A DNA stretch of 64,000 nt from Paraspadella gotoi (lineage: Eukaryota > Chaetognatha). The translations under genes and the position numbers were made by a program. Position 1 is the first letter of the stretch. Each line of letters opens with the position of its first letter. The notes under the pieces are model-generated. The model saw only the letters and a list, made by a program, of their open reading frames with translations, searched no databases and was not told the DNA's origin. Location of the stretch: positions 3,013,562-3,077,561 of the forward strand of contig CM119270.1 in the NCBI GenBank assembly GCA_051294375.1, in the 5' to 3' direction. Shown in pieces: positions 11,450-24,741 of the stretch.

Positions 11450-12045
11450 AGAGAGTGTCAATGATGAAAAGAGAATGTCAATGATGAAAAGAGAGTGTCA
11501 ATGATAAAAAGAGAGTGTCAATTATAAAAAGAGAGTGTCAATTATAAAAAGAGAGTGTCAATAATGAAAAGAGAGGGTCAATGATAAAAAGAGAGTGTCA
11601 ATGAAAAAAAGAGAGTGTCAATGATGAAAAGAGAATGTCAATGATGAAAAGAGAGCATCACTGAGGGTTATAATGAAGAAAAGAAAGTGTCAATGATGAA
11701 AAGAGAGGGTCAATGATAAAAAGAGAGCGTCAATTATAAAAAGAGAGTGTCAATGATGAAATGAGAGGGTCAATGATAAAAAGAGAGCGTCAATTATAAA
11801 AAGAGAGACAATGATTAAAAGAGAAAGTCAATGTTGAAAAGAGAGCATCACTGATAAAAGTAGAACGAGGGTTATAATGAAGAAAAGAAAGTGTCATTGA
11901 TGAAAAGAGACATTTCAGGATAAAAATAGAGGGTCAATGACAAAGAGACAGGGTCAGTGATAAAAAAGAGGGTAAATGATAAAATGAGAGGGTTAACGAT
12001 ATAAAGAGAGTGTCAATGATAAAAAAAAGAGTCAATGATGAAAAC
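11450..12045 (+). repeat. 20-bp tandem repeat GAGAGTGTCAATGATGAAAA
   Basis: Roughly two dozen units with substitutions (CAATTATAAAAA, AATGATAAAA). Longer insertions (GAGCATCACTGAGGGTTATA and related) occur at 11650-11690 and 11840-11880, suggesting a higher-order unit of about 200 bp. Confidence 0.92.
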
Positions 12046-12394
12046 TTTTACTAAAGACCAGTGGACTCATTACTTTTTAATGATAATTAAGTTTTACGAT
12101 CTCATTTTTATTTTTTTCGTGTGTTTAACTGAGACTTAAATACAGATTTAATGTTTTACCCAAATTCTTGTACATATATTGGAGCTGGTTAACCGTTCAT
12201 TCATTTAAACAAATATTCTAACAAAATTTCGACAGCATTTTTTTTTTTCAAAGTACAGATAAAACTTAGATAAATCTCAAGACTTTTCCTACTTTTTTCG
12301 TTTCTTTTGTTAAAATATTTGTCAAAACTAAATACAGCGTAATTGGTTTCTGTAGCACATAAGCGAGAAAAACATTTTAAAGATAATTCCTAGA

Positions 12395-12408
12395 TTATTA
12401 TTATTATA

Positions 12409-12476
<68 letters not shown>

Positions 12477-12478
12477 CA

Positions 12479-12513
<35 letters not shown>

Positions 12514-12540
12514 GTTATTATTATCATTATTATTATTATT
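12395..12540 (+). repeat. (ATT)n microsatellite
   Basis: ATT triplets with a few GTT and ATC interruptions. Confidence 0.97.
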
Positions 12541-12654
12541 CCTCGATTATTTTACCAAAAGATGAAAAATTGATTTAAATATTTGTCTACAAAGTTTCGA
12601 GGAGTAAAAACGTGTAAAAAAATTAGAAATTAAATTAAATCAAATTAAATTGAG

Positions 12655-12830
12655 TAGTATGGTGGACTAAAATCCAAAGGTCCGGGGTTCTAGCCCGGAC
12701 TAGCAGTTAAGAGGGACGGGACGCTTAACCCGCCTGTAACACGGTGTTACAGCCTGATCCGAAACTCAGGAACTGCTTATATTGAACGGTTCTGTCAGTA
12801 ACACATAACAATAATTACTGTCTCTTCAAT
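12655..12830 (+). mobile_element. small dispersed element 'TGGTGGACTAAAATCC', copy 1
   Basis: It starts TAGTATGGTGGACTAAAATC and ends with ATTGAACGGTTCTGTCAGTA and ACACATAACAATAATTACTG. It contains the perfect hairpin CTGTAACACGGTGTTACAG (12735-12753). Compared with copy 2 it lacks about 50 bp and has instead a short tRNA T-arm-like segment (GTCCGGGGTTCTAGCCCGGA). It could be a tRNA-derived SINE or a MITE. Confidence 0.7.
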
Positions 12831-12929
12831 ACGTTCAATAATAGTTTTGATATATTTAATTAAAGCTATATTTCTGAAGTGCACCAAAGGGGGACATCCC
12901 AAAAATAAAATTCTTTCGTGTTCCCTTTT

Positions 12930-13215
12930 TTATCTTTCTCTCTCCTCTTCTCTCTCTCTCTCTTCTCTCTCTCTCCTCTCTCTCCTCTCTATGTCTCAGA
13001 AAATCAAATTATTCTGTTCCAGTCGAGGAAGTTTGAAACGGCTCTCTCTCTCTCTGTCTCTCTCTCTCTGTCTTTCTCCGCTCTCTCTCTCTCGAATCTT
13101 TTCTCAACTCGTCAATTCTAATCCCTGGCGAAAACCAGAATTTTCGGGCTTTTTTGAATAAACTTTTTGGGCTGGAGAAAAGAAAGAAGAGAGGAGGAGG
13201 AGAGATGAGGAGAGA

Positions 13216-13254
<39 letters not shown>

Positions 13255-13280
13255 CGAGAGAGAGAGAGAGAGACAGAGGT
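12930..13280 (+). repeat. CT-rich then GA-rich stretches
   Basis: CT runs at 12935-12990 and 13040-13093, GA runs at 13180-13276. No coding sequence. Confidence 0.85.
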
Positions 13281-13717
13281 GCTAGAAAAATAGAACCGGT
13301 TTCATCGCAAACTCTTTTTTTTTTTTCCTTTTTACCGAAATTTTTTTTTCTTTCTTATCTTCTTTATTTTTGCGTCTTTTCAGGATTTCAAGCGTTTAAG
13401 TCTATCGATCGAGGGACCGAAAGGAAAAGTAGAGGGTGACACGAATTGTCACGTTTTGCCACGGTTTGACGAAGCTGACACGTCGAGGTTTAAGGATTTC
13501 CAAAAAATAAAGAGAGAAGAGAGTGTTTTTGTGTTGAAGGTGAATCTTGTTTGAACTTTGAGAATAAATCAATCATGTACTTAGGAAAGAGGTAAGTTTC
13601 AATGTTAAGAAATTGGTTCAACCAACATATAATATACAATAGACCTCCCCNNNNNNNNNNGGGGAACTCTAATATACAATTATACATACAATACTTAAGG
13701 GAGTGGTCTTTTCATAC

Positions 13718-13866
13718 AATTGAAACATTCTTTGAAATATTATACCACTTCATTGATAGGGAAGCCAGGTTCACTGGGAGTGAATAAACAAAACTGTGAG
13801 AGAGTCTTTATTGAAAACTTGAAGAAACCTGCTATGTTATTATCTTGTAAGTGTGATGGAGGCCTT
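13718..13866 (+). repeat. diverged copy of a repeat also in Kelch intron 3
   Basis: TTGAAATATTATACCACTTC, ATTGATAGGGAAGCCAGGTT, CACTGGGAGTGAATAAAC and AACCTGCTAT align in order with 17841-17945 (TCTATATCACTTGATTGATG, GGGAAGTGAAGCACTC, TCGGTGTTAATCAAG, GGCTTGCTAT). Confidence 0.45.
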
Positions 13867-13871
13867 AAACC

Positions 13872-13962
13872 ACCAAAGCCTGTCCAAAGTCAGGGACATG
13901 ATAGCTTATTTATTAAATGAATGGATAATTTTTTTATTGGTTGTACCAATTTCATATAAGTT
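13872..13962 (+). repeat. dispersed repeat with ATTGGTTGTACCAAT hairpin, copy 1
   Basis: ACCAAAGCCTGTCCAAAGTC, then CTTATTTATTAAATGAATGG, then ATTGGTTGTACCAATTTCAT. Nearly the same sequence is at 48744-48829, and the 3' part is inverted at 14683-14745. Confidence 0.8.
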
Positions 13963-15570
13963 TAGATTAGTTATCTTGCCTCCTGGCCTCGGACAATCTA
14001 TTGTGAGTTAAGACCTTTTAACTTTGTGTATAATATATATTGTTGTTTAGTAAATCTTACAGTAAATCGATATGACGAAAAGTACCATTTAATTATATAT
14101 ATATATTTAATTATATATTTAATTATATATAGCTACGCTGCCATCGATAGCAAGTACTACTTTTTCATTATTATTATCAAATTAAATAGTTTTAACTTCG
14201 TCGTTAGCATCAACCACTCTGATATTAAAATCATCAACGATTTTCAATAATATTTTAAATCATGGATCGTTCCATGTCTTCACTATCATTCTCGATAGCG
14301 CCGATAGCGATTCACTCTCAAAGCGAGTCGCACGCTTTCCGGTAACGATTGAGTTTAAATTGGGTTCCACAACAAAAGACTCTTTGCATTTAAATTCAAA
14401 TTGGAGAGAAAGAAAATTGAAGGAGAAAGAGAAGAGGAAACGAAATCGAATTGATTCATGAACTTAGTTCCTTTAATCTATTAGTCATTGTATTTGAAAT
14501 TGCTAATAGTTCTTTGTAATTATGTTTATTCGGGCTCTTGATTGGCTATCTTTATTACTGTAGTCGAGCATTGCAACATGTTCATCCCGATGGTACCTAG
14601 TCCTACATTATACCAACCCAACTGTAAGTTGGTCGTGTTTATTTTTTATTATTATTATTTATTATCTCACACGTTTTTCACTTATGAAATTGGTACAACC
14701 AATCTAAAAATTATCCATTCATTTAATAAACAAGCTATCAAGCTATCTCTATGTGTGTTTAAATAATCTATTAATAAAATTTCTTACAAATATTTTTTAA
14801 AATACTACGCGTACTTCTTTAATGGTAACTAGAGTGATGTGAAAATGATAAAATTTTAGAAAATTAAAATTTAGCATATAAAACATGAAAAAAAAAACCA
14901 ATAAAAATATTTTGGTAAATTTATTTTTTAATTTTATACATTTGTGGGCACCAGTGAGCTATATTTATATCTTGTAATAAGTATCTAACAAGCTAAAATT
15001 TCAAAATGTAATTTTTTAAATTTAAAAAATTCTTTCATTAAATTGGTTAAAAATTTTAAAAACTATTTTTAAAACACCGATTTTTAATTTCCAGCTTAAA
15101 ATTTTTTTTTTTAATTTTAACCTACTGAATGACATCATTTTTGAAAAAGGTTTATATTTTCTTTTACCAACTTTTTATGAGGAATCTGAATCTGTTCTCA
15201 GAATTTTAAAAAAACCATTTTGAAATTTTGACATTATATAAGGGTAGTACTATATACAAAATAAGCTGACTGGGCTACTATATTTATAACAAAACAAAAA
15301 CAACTACAGATTAGTATTCTTTAATATGATAGTTTTCAAGATATAACTCCTAAATTTTGATTCCAAACTTTCACTTCACCCTAATGGTAACACGAACCGC
15401 ATTTAAATCAAAATTATAACCGAACAAAGAGTAAAAACTATTCCCATTTAAAAACCACTTAACAAATTTTAAAATGAACGTGGATCAAAAAATGGAATTT
15501 TTTCCCCGTCTAATTGTACAATTGTACATAATGTACATATTCGGGGTTTGAAGCCGAATTTGAGTCACTT
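13963..15570. other. AT-rich intergenic sequence, no gene seen
   Basis: Includes the space between the two inverted ATTGGTTGTACCAAT repeats and featureless AT-rich sequence up to the 3' end of the Kelch gene. A TATA run lies at 14095-14130. Confidence 0.6.
14683..14745 (-). repeat. dispersed ATTGGTTGTACCAAT repeat, inverted copy
   Basis: Reverse complement of the end of the copy at 13872-13962 (GAAATTGGTACAACCAAT, then AATTATCCATTCATTTAATA). Together the two bracket about 720 bp (13963-14682) of AT-rich sequence with no coding capacity. Confidence 0.8.
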
Positions 15571-15578
15571 TCTCTTCA

Positions 15579-18500
15579 TCACTCAATCTTGATTTTGATG
15601 ATGTTGTCGTTGTTTCCGCCCCCAAATACATAAACCTCTCCATCAAGAAAAACCGCCTGATGATTGCAAATGTGAAAAGATCCGGTATCCGAGAAAATCA
15701 TTTCTTTCGTTTCTGCGTCGAAGATCCAAGTAGCGTGAGCTACATTTGTCTTGTCCTCGCCTCCGAGGATAATAAAGTGACGCTGAGAGATCGGGGTCAT
15801 AGAGAAGTTGAAACGAGGCGACGGTTTTGTGCTCAGAAGAGGAATTTCGGTCCACCCGTTCCATTTCGTATCGAAGCACCACATGTCATAAAGCGGAGAA
15901 TCACTGACTCCCCCAAAGATGTAAACCTTTTCCTTCAGTTCGGCGATGCCCATATTTGCTCTTGGCGTCGGACGTCGTTCTTTGGTTTCGTCGAACCAAC
16001 GAGACAAAGTCGGGGAAAATCGGAGAAGTTGGTTTGTACGACCTACATTAAAAAGAAAAGAAATTAAATTAAAATATTTTAAAGTAAAAATAAAATATAA
16101 GATCCATAAATAATGTTACTATTTCTAGATTTACTGTAGTAAACTGGGACATAGGATAGAAAAAAAAAGGTTTCATTCATACAGAAATTACGAAAATATC
16201 GATTTTTATATTATTATTTATTATGTTATAAACTTTCTCTCTTTGTCTGATACAGAAATTACGAAAATATCGATTTTTATATTATATTTATTATGTTATA
16301 AACTTTCTTTCTTTGTCTGATAGTTTTTATTTTCTCTAGTTATATTTATTTAAATTTTCACATTATGTATCTTAACTCACAAGCGTGAACATCTCCACCA
16401 GGAAATAAGGACATTGATTTTTCACCATCATAGAGCTTTCCCCCGAAAAAGTAAAGATCTCGACCGTGACTCCAACCAACGTGATATTGTCGTTTCGCCG
16501 GCGTCGCGAAATTCCCCTTAAATTGGCTCCAAGTTCCATTGGTGTAGCTGAACAACCTAATTTGTAATTTTACCAACTATTAAACAATTTAACTCACAAA
16601 GCATTTTTTTATTATTAGTATTTTTTTTCTGTATTATTAGATCCCAACTCTATAATCCACTTTGTCGGTCCGTAGGTCCCCCCCCTGAATCTTGTCGGTC
16701 ATTCACTTAAATCAAGTCAGAACTTCGAATTATGATAAATTATTGTGTGTGGGTAGTAAAGCTGCATATCAAATTTTTGATGGAATCGTAGGAGTGGAAA
16801 ATAGTTAAAATTATTTATTTGAATTTTTAAAAGTTTCTCGCTCTCTATCTCTCTCTGATTGATTGATTTATTGATTGATTGATTGTTAATTTGGTTTAAT
16901 GATTTATTGATAATTTTTTTAATAGATATATTAAGAAATCTGTTATGATTTAATTGGTTATGATTCGTTATGTTTCTCTCTCTAATTATTTATTCATGAA
17001 TTTTCTTGTCACATTCATCCAACATCATTGTTTAATTTATTAATGATCTATTATCATCACGTCAATGATTGATTATTAACATAGCTACTATTATCTCATC
17101 AATAGATCGTTATCATTTTAATAATTAATAATTGGGAATCAACAATAAAAGTGAAGATTGGGAAGTGATGATCGAGAAGTGACCATTTGGAAGTGATGTT
17201 CGGGGAAAAAAGATCTTGAAATGACATTTTTTTTCATTAATTTATTTTAAAAATAATTTTGCTGGCAAGATCACTATACTAGAAATATTTGGTTTTATGT
17301 TATGATCTGTTGTAATATGTGATGATCACAAATTAAAAGAATCATCATGACTTATCATCTGGTTAGCTGCTTACCGCTAAATTATCGTAGGCAGATCCCA
17401 CATTGTTTGCTCAAACTTGTTTAATTTTTTTTTTTATCATTTTGGAATATTTCTCACCCGTCTCTATTATAAACATATAAAACCCCTTTGTGCCAAACAC
17501 CAAAAGATCCTAACGAAGAATGAGGAGGATTTCCTTGAGTCTTGATGCGACTCCACGAATTGGTAATGTGATCGAAAATCCACATGAAGTTGGTAGGATA
17601 ATTCAAAATGTTAATACCGCCCCAAATATGAATCAATCCGTTGATGATGAAGACCAGATGTCCAAAGGAAGATCCGGGCCATTTGGAAACATAATCGGCC
17701 TCATTGAAAAAAGTCTTACTCTGAGGACAAGAAATTCGCTCGACGTTTAATTTTGATTGAATCTTGGAAAGATGAGGAATCGAAGATTCTGAACATAGAA
17801 GTGACAAATTTTAAAATCGTTTTTTGTTAGAATACAGAGAAACCTTTCTATATCACTTGATTGATGGGGAAGTGAAGCACTCTCGGTGTTAATCAAGTAT
17901 ACTTTAAAAGAGTTGATTAAAAGCTTATAGGGGCTTGCTATTGAAAAGACAGTAATTATCGTTATGTGTTAGTGACAGAACCGTTCAATATAAGCAGTCC
18001 CTGAGCTTCGGATCAGGCTGTAACACCATGTTACAGGCGGGTTAAGCGCCCCGTCCCTCTTAACTGCTAGGCGACCACATGACTTGCACCAATGGCCGCT
18101 GATGAACGGTTGGTGGATTTTAGTTCACCATACTATGTATTATTATCATGTATACTACACAGTCTAATAAGCCAAACTATATTCTACAATGTATAAAGTA
18201 TTAAGTTATTATGAAAATTTGCAAATTACTTGTTTCACTATTTTCTATTTTTATATTTTATGAAGGATTTAGTATTTAATCTTATTATTTATTCAAATAT
18301 ATATTGCTTTCTTTCTTAAAAATGTTTTATTTATCTAATAATTCAATTTGGGAAGGGGAAGTCAGTGTTGTCTTCTGGAAATAGAGGGAGCATCTATACA
18401 ACACAAGGTTAGATTACTATCTGTCCTAGTTTTCTAATAGATATCACACATCATTTCTGTTAGAAAGTCATTAATGAAAAATCATAATATCTAAGAGGCT

Positions 18501-20187
18501 ATTATTATCTTATTTAGATAGTAATTGAATAGATAATAATGTAATATTTTATGAATGAATACAATAGAAGTATTAAACAATAAAATTACCTCCCGTTATC
18601 AACTCTTGTTCATCTCCAACCTCTCCTTGATCATCCTCCAACAAGACCCCCTTCACCATCAACTCGTCGACGGCATCCCTCAACATCTCTTCGCTTTCCT
18701 CGACTTCGTCTTCAATCTTCCCACTTCTTCCTCATCTCCTCCAACCTTCGTCGAGCTTCAATCCGTCCAGACAATAAAGCCATTCGTCTTCGGATTGAGG
18801 GAAATCTTTGAAGAAGACGTGGACGATCCGCTTGAGGTCCTCGAAGGCTTTCTTGCTCTCGTCGTAAGTCATTTCTAGGATTTTGGAATGGCTTTTCGAA
18901 ATTACTCCGGAATATTATCGATAACAGTGTTTTTGTCATATCACAAAGTTATATCTATTGCAATATTAAAAATTGATTTTTTTGACCCCAAAAAACCTCC
19001 TGAATTTTGTTCAATTATAAAATTTTATAAATTTATTACTTTTTACTCTTTTAAAAGTAAAATCGTTTGAATTTTTTCTTTAATAACTGGTTTCATATCT
19101 TTAATTATAAAAAAATATAAAATGGAACACCAAAATGGCGAAATACAAAATTACATTTCAAATTTTCTAGTCTTGGGTTCCACTAATAAATAAATGATAG
19201 TAATATTTATTTGTTTATCAATAACTTATAATCACCTTTTCCTTCGTCGACCACGATCAAATCTCTCTTCGCCAATAAAGATTTATTTGTTTATCAATAA
19301 CTTTTAATCACCTTTTCCTTCGTCGACCACGATCAAATCTCTCTTTGCCAACAAAGATTTATTTGTTTATCAATAACTTTTAATTACCTTTTCCTTTGTT
19401 GACCACAATCAAATCTCTCTTTGCCAATAAAGATTTATTTGTTTATCAATAACTTATAATCACCTTTTCCTTCGTCGACCACGATCAAATCTTTCTTCGC
19501 CAATAAAGATTTATTTGTTTATCAATAACTTTTAATCACCTTTTACTTCGTCGACCACGATCAAATTTTTCTTCGCCAATAAAGATTTATTTGTTTATCA
19601 ATAACTTTTAATCATCTTTTACTTCGTCGACCACGATCAAATCTTTCTTCGCCAATAAAGATTTATTTGTTTATCAATAACTTTTAATCACCTTTTCCTT
19701 CATCGACCACGATCAAATCTCTCTTCGCCAATAAAGATTTATTTGTTAACTTATAATTACCTTTTCCTTCGTCGACCACAATCAAATCTCTCTTCGCCAA
19801 TAAAGATTCCACCGCCATCTTAACGTCGTCATCTTCGATCTCTTCCTCGAAAATGTGACGAAATAAACTCAAGTCGCAAGATTCGAAGACTGGGACGAAC
19901 TTATCGCCTATAGTTTCGCCGCTGAGTCCGTCCAGATGATCGTAGCTTCTGAGGACGTCTTGATTCTTGAGACACCACCGGTTCCAGAGGGCGCCGTCGT
20001 CCCAAGATTTAGAGAAGACCCTCTCGAGATAAACTCTGAAGAACTCGCGACACATTCGGGGACTCCAGCTGAGGACGGCTTCCGAGTAGCGGAGATAAAG
20101 AGCCTCGGAGATTGACGGAGAGTTGGAGACGATGTCCAGATTCGAGGGGCTTGCGAGTAGGCGGAAGAGACTTCCGGCGGCGGCCAT
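15579..20187 (-). CDS. Kelch-repeat protein gene, six exons, 546 aa
   Basis: Minus-strand gene assembled by hand. Exons are 20187-19761, 18874-18746, 18703-18590, 17788-17458, 16556-16381 and 16042-15579. All introns are GT-AG, the exon phases agree (1,1,1,2,1), and the joined length is 1641 nt ending in TGA. The ATG at 20187 is the first after an in-frame TGA. Residues 1 to about 245 are helical-looking and acidic and match no domain I recognise. Residues about 250-540 form a Kelch beta-propeller-type region, with Gly-Gly at 280/281, 372/373, 436/437, 486/487 and 533/534, each after a hydrophobic strand (LIHIWGG, DLYFFGG, KVYIFGG, HFIILGG, EVYVFGG) and followed by Trp/Phe-containing strands. 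Such propellers usually bind proteins; the partner is unknown. There is no signal peptide or membrane segment. An ATTAAA variant poly(A) signal lies about 255 nt past the stop. The least certain point is the 42-nt second intron, which contains an in-frame TGA; if it is not spliced, the gene is broken. Confidence 0.82.
17940..18137 (-). mobile_element. same small dispersed element, copy 2 (in Kelch intron 3)
   Basis: The reverse complement begins CATAGTATGGTGAACTAAAA, has AACCGTTCATCAGCGG near the start and TGAACGGTTCTGTC near the end. AACCGTTCA/TGAACGGTT form inverted ends around the core. A segment GTGGTCGCCTAGCAGTTAAG resembles the 5' part of a tRNA (A box). The hairpin CTGTAACATGGTGTTACAG is kept. 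Confidence 0.75.
18345..18504 (+). repeat. dispersed repeat with GGGAGCATCTAT, copy 1 (Kelch intron 3)
   Basis: GTGTTGTCTTCTGGAAATAG, GGGAGCATCTATACAACACA, AGATATCACACATCATTTC and AGAGGCT match the order and spacing of blocks at 47364-47522. Confidence 0.65.
18704..18745 (-). other. 42-nt micro-intron of the Kelch gene
   Basis: The segment begins GTTGGAGG and ends GACGAAG on the minus strand. Its length is a multiple of three, but it contains an in-frame TGA. Removing it joins ...KLDE to VEESEE..., an acidic stretch that keeps the same style and phase. The acceptor has no pyrimidine tract. The alternative reading is a nonsense mutation in an uninterrupted exon. Confidence 0.55.
19190..19815 (-). 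repeat. 76-bp minisatellite carrying exon-1 end and splice donor, 8 copies
   Basis: The motif CGTCGACCACGATC recurs with starts at 19245, 19321, 19397, 19473, 19549, 19625, 19701 and 19770. Seven units are 76 bp apart; the one next to the exon is 69 bp (7-bp deletion). Each unit, read on the minus strand, contains the last codons of exon 1 (SLLAKRDLIVVDEGKG), then a donor-like G|GTGATTA or G|GTAATTA, then an AT-rich stretch. The copy starting at 19625 has lost the donor GT (GATGATTA). The array lies in intron 1 and clearly arose by tandem duplication of the exon-intron boundary. Confidence 0.9.
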
Positions 20188-20260
20188 GACGGACGAGGAA
20201 GCGAAGTTGTGGCTTCAAAGTCAGTTGAGCTATTTTGAGAAAAACTGAATTAAAACCCAC
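20187..20260 (-). promoter_or_regulatory. Kelch gene 5' leader with acceptor-like site
   Basis: About 57 nt upstream of the ATG the minus strand reads TTTTAATTCAG, an acceptor-like sequence with no in-frame ATG between it and the start. It could be the 3' end of a leader intron or a trans-splice acceptor. No TATA box is evident. This is inference from one short motif. Confidence 0.25.
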
Positions 20261-20340
20261 GATAAAAAGAAAAATATACGCGATAACAGTTAAAATCTTA
20301 ATACAAGCCCAGGACCCGTTCCATGGCCAGGGATCAATCA

Positions 20341-22080
20341 ACCTAAAATTGTAGAAATCTTAATTTACTGTATCTTAATCATTTTCTCACATCTTGTAAG
20401 AGGTTTTCTATTAAAAAATAATCATAGCGAATTTCCACAAAACAATTTTTCTATGACGCTGAAGAAGACTTGTAAACTAAAGCCGAAACATGTACGTCCT
20501 TATGTACTAATAAAATCGTTGTTGCAAATAAACTCAAACTTATTTCTACTAAAAAATAATCGAAAACTTTTAAAAATCTACCCAAAATGTTCATAAAAAT
20601 TTAAACAAATTTTTTTCTTCAGTAAAACTAGATTTTCAAAAGAAAAATAATTTTTTAACTGTAAGCTAAATTTCTACAACCAAATTTTTAACTTAAAACT
20701 GATTCTTTACAGTAAGCTCAATTTCTACTTCTTATATTTAATTCTTCTTTGGTACAAGTACATACTTGGAGTTGTATCACTAATAAGTCTAAAATAAACT
20801 ACTCTACACATTTTTCAGACGGATTTTTATGCTTTTATAGTTTTATGAGTTAAAAAACTTATCAAATTTATTTCAAATTGACTTTTTACTTTATGTAAAT
20901 GTTTATATCATAATATAGTTGCCCTATTTTCAAGGGAATCTCTGAAAAAAAAAATAAAATCTGAATTAAAAAAAATTAAAAACAGTAAGCCATTTTTTTA
21001 AGACATTGGCGTTTAACAAACTCCATCATCACATCCCGTATGTATGTTGTGGTGAATCTTGCAAAAGTAACGAGTACAGAATTTAACTTCCTTGACGAAG
21101 TGAAGTTAAAAACGAAGAGTTGCAGCTCAAACCGTTGGACTCTTCTTGAAGAAAAAAATATATTGGGCAAGAAAGGAAAGGTGGGGGAGATTCTATGAGC
21201 GCCTTTTTGGAAAAATGTTTTTCGTTTCAAAGATATTAAAGAATTAATCCCAAAAATTGACTAAAATAATCAAATTTTCTATGAAGGAAGGCAAATTATG
21301 AAAGTATCTTTTCATAGAATTGGAGTTCGTTACCTAAAGGTAATTCATGCCAAATTTTATGAGAAACCGCCTTACCGTTTGGGCTGCAACTCTTCAAATA
21401 GGTTTCTTTTATTTTATATAGTACAAAAAAATTCGAAAAAACGATGACGCCTTTGAAAAAATAGTAAAGTGAAAACATTTTCGGAATCGTCAGGAGCTCT
21501 CCTTTCGAAATCCGAGCTCGGCTTTAGCCTAATTATAATTTGAATTGAGTGATCCCGGACCTTAAAGAAGTTGGGGATAGCACTCTTCAGCCCCACTTAG
21601 CGCCTTATCCACGCTGGGTCGCGACCGAAGGTGTCATGCTTAAAGGCGGGGTGGACTTATGCAATGCCCGACTACAGTTGTCCGACAAGTTTGCCGTAAC
21701 AGAATGACAATGAGTCATTCAGTCATTCAGTCGATGTCAGAGACGAGGAATACATTGAATTAGAAGTTCTTTTCAAAACATTTGATAAAAGGTTATTATG
21801 TGAATAAAGTCTCATTATTAGATTTCCGAACAATACAGAACATGAAACACGTAACATACACATACGATGTACGTCATACATCACGAGATCTCAATGCGGA
21901 GCCTAAAAACCCTTTTATTTACGTTAAGGTACATGTCACTATTAATATCAAATCTATCCTAAAATACAATCTCATTTTCTCAACTTCTCAAAGACCAGCG
22001 GGTTCCACCCAGAACATTATTTTTTCGATCTCTTTCTATGACGCTACTCTTATCTCTCCGGTTTCCTTAATTCCACCCCT
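20341..22080. other. no gene recognised upstream of the Kelch gene
   Basis: AT-rich except 21490-21760, a GC-balanced stretch with short direct repeats (AGTCATTCAGTCATTCAGTC at 21713-21732). No frame there shows a known domain. Confidence 0.5.
20448..20540 (+). ncRNA. hammerhead-like motif (candidate retroelement end)
   Basis: GACGCTGAAGAAGACTTG and then GCCGAAACATGTACGTCC contain CTGAAGA (fits the hammerhead core CUGANGA) and GAAAC at roughly the expected spacing, followed by GTAC...GTAC. Such motifs occur at ends of Penelope-like and related retroelements. Helix II would be weak (CTT/AAG with a mismatch outside), so this is at best a degraded copy. Confidence 0.3.
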
Positions 22081-22268
22081 CTCTCTCTCTCCCTCTCACT
22101 CTCGCTCCCGTCTCTCTCTCTCTCTATCTTCAACATTTAAAAACTTGTCTTCGATTTTTGGCAGAGAGAGAATCTTCTCAAAGCTTCCCTGACGTTGATA
22201 CCCGCTAACGACTTTCGACTTCCGCCGACGGAAAAAGCGCCTCTTCTAATCAGCGAACCAAGGCTTGG

Positions 22269-24650
<2,382 letters not shown>

Positions 24651-24658
24651 CCATAGGG

Positions 24659-24660
<2 letters not shown>

Positions 24661-24738
<78 letters not shown>
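24661..24738 (+). repeat. (CT)n microsatellite
   Basis: Uninterrupted CT dinucleotides. Confidence 0.98.

Positions 24739-24741
<3 letters not shown>

Noticed and set aside
12661-12705. tRNA gene at the GGGGTTCTAGCCC motif
   Set aside because: No complete cloverleaf can be drawn; the segment lies inside a dispersed element and is better explained as tRNA-derived repeat.
15643-16067. Open frames on the plus strand and second minus frame across Kelch exon 6
   Set aside because: Shadows of the real exon, whose frame carries the Kelch motifs and joins the other exons in phase.
20009-20341. 110-codon minus-strand frame starting MIDPWPWNGSW, overlapping Kelch exon 1
   Set aside because: Its second half is an out-of-frame reading of the well-supported Kelch exon.
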